DNA from: Barnesiella merdipullorum
GTDB lineage: Bacteria > Bacteroidota > Bacteroidia > Bacteroidales > Barnesiellaceae
DNA: 64,000 bases
Assembly: GCA_019116365.1 (NCBI GenBank)
Contig: DXBT01000038.1
Span: 1-64,000 of the forward strand
Direction of reading: 5' to 3'
A program made the translations under genes and the position numbers. This document shows, piece after piece, positions 63,812-64,000 of this stretch (positions within the stretch are counted from its first letter, which is position 1; each line of letters starts with the position of its first letter). The notes under the pieces are model-generated. The model was not told the DNA's origin, made no database searches, and worked only from the letters and a program-made list of their open reading frames with translations.

Positions 63812-64000
63812 ATGGAACAAACAGAGACTCCCATATTTCACCACACCCTCCCCCTGCAACTGCGATTCAACGACGTCGATCTGTTGGGGCACGTCAACAA
63901 CTCGATCTATTTCTCGTTCTACGATCTGGGCAAATCGCGCTATTTCGAAGCCGTGAAGGCCCAAAACATCGACTGGAAAAAGGCCGACGTGGTCATCGCC
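63812..64000 (+). CDS. Acyl-CoA thioesterase, hotdog fold, N-terminal part (cut by window edge)
   Basis: 63 residues visible from the ATG, with no stop before the window end. LPLQLRFNDVDLLGHVNNSIYFSFYD is the opening of the 4-hydroxybenzoyl-CoA/YbgC-type thioesterases; the Asp of DVD and the HVNN segment form the active-site region. It starts 14 bases after DUF721. Substrate unknown. Confidence 0.82.
   Translation, partial: MEQTETPIFHHTLPLQLRFNDVDLLGHVNNSIYFSFYDLGKSRYFEAVKAQNIDWKKADVVIA

Noticed and set aside
1..64000. CRISPR arrays, rRNA genes, prophage or integrative elements
   Set aside because: No regularly spaced direct repeats, rRNA-like sequence, integrase or phage genes were seen. 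The only mobile sequence is the transposase fragment at the left edge.

Overview
The window is a stretch of chromosome from a gut-type Bacteroidales bacterium of moderately high GC. Four things indicate this: Bacteroidetes-type promoters (TTTG, 20 bases, TAnnTTTG) in front of many genes, two SusC/SusD loci, a type IX secretion (T9SS) operon, and the gene order ribH - TPR protein / recF - DUF721. A starch-utilisation (sus) locus together with T9SS suits a Barnesiella- or Parabacteroides-like lineage better than Bacteroides proper; that placement is an inference.

Layout. 1-199: the 5' end of an IS4-family transposase runs off the left edge. 200-877: no gene, one strong orphan hairpin. 878-11938 (+): a glycan-use locus with a GH20 beta-hexosaminidase, a SusC-like porin broken by two one-base frameshifts, a SusD-like lipoprotein and a GH85 endo-beta-N-acetylglucosaminidase that ends in a T9SS sorting domain. 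This looks like an N-glycan (or related GlcNAc glycan) system. 12078-18607 (-): DUF389 membrane protein, polysaccharide flippase, ruvB, an InaA-type LPS kinase, a GT9 heptosyltransferase-like enzyme and DUF4254. 18801-24038 (+): pdxB, acpP-fabF, rnc and a GH3-type acyl-acid-amido synthetase. 24160-26202 (-): metG.

26540-42956: a complete starch-utilisation locus in the order of the B. thetaiotaomicron prototype. susA, susB, susC, susD, susE, susF and susG lie on the minus strand and susR diverges from susA. The susA and susB promoters share a 21-base element (18 of 21 identical) at exactly the same distance from the -7 box, a good candidate for the SusR operator. 43006-48500 (-): five surface-glycan genes (flippase plus four glycosyltransferases). 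48874-55004 (+): porP/sprF-gldK-gldL-gldM-gldN, the core of the T9SS, which would export the GH85 enzyme. 55166-60470 (+): AraC-type regulator, LacZ-type GH2 beta-galactosidase, a small lipoprotein and two tiny look-alike membrane proteins. 60713-60881 (-): tRNA-Gly(TCC) and tRNA-Tyr(GTA). 60909-62149 (-): ribH and a TPR membrane protein. 62404-64000 (+): recF, a DUF721 gene and the start of a hotdog-fold thioesterase cut by the right edge.

The most notable non-coding signals are the shared susA/susB operator candidate, a dispersed repeat of about 110 bases that carries a complete promoter in front of metG and of the glycosyltransferase operon, and a perfect 15-bp hairpin inside the start of the RNase III gene. 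No CRISPR array, rRNA or complete mobile element is present.
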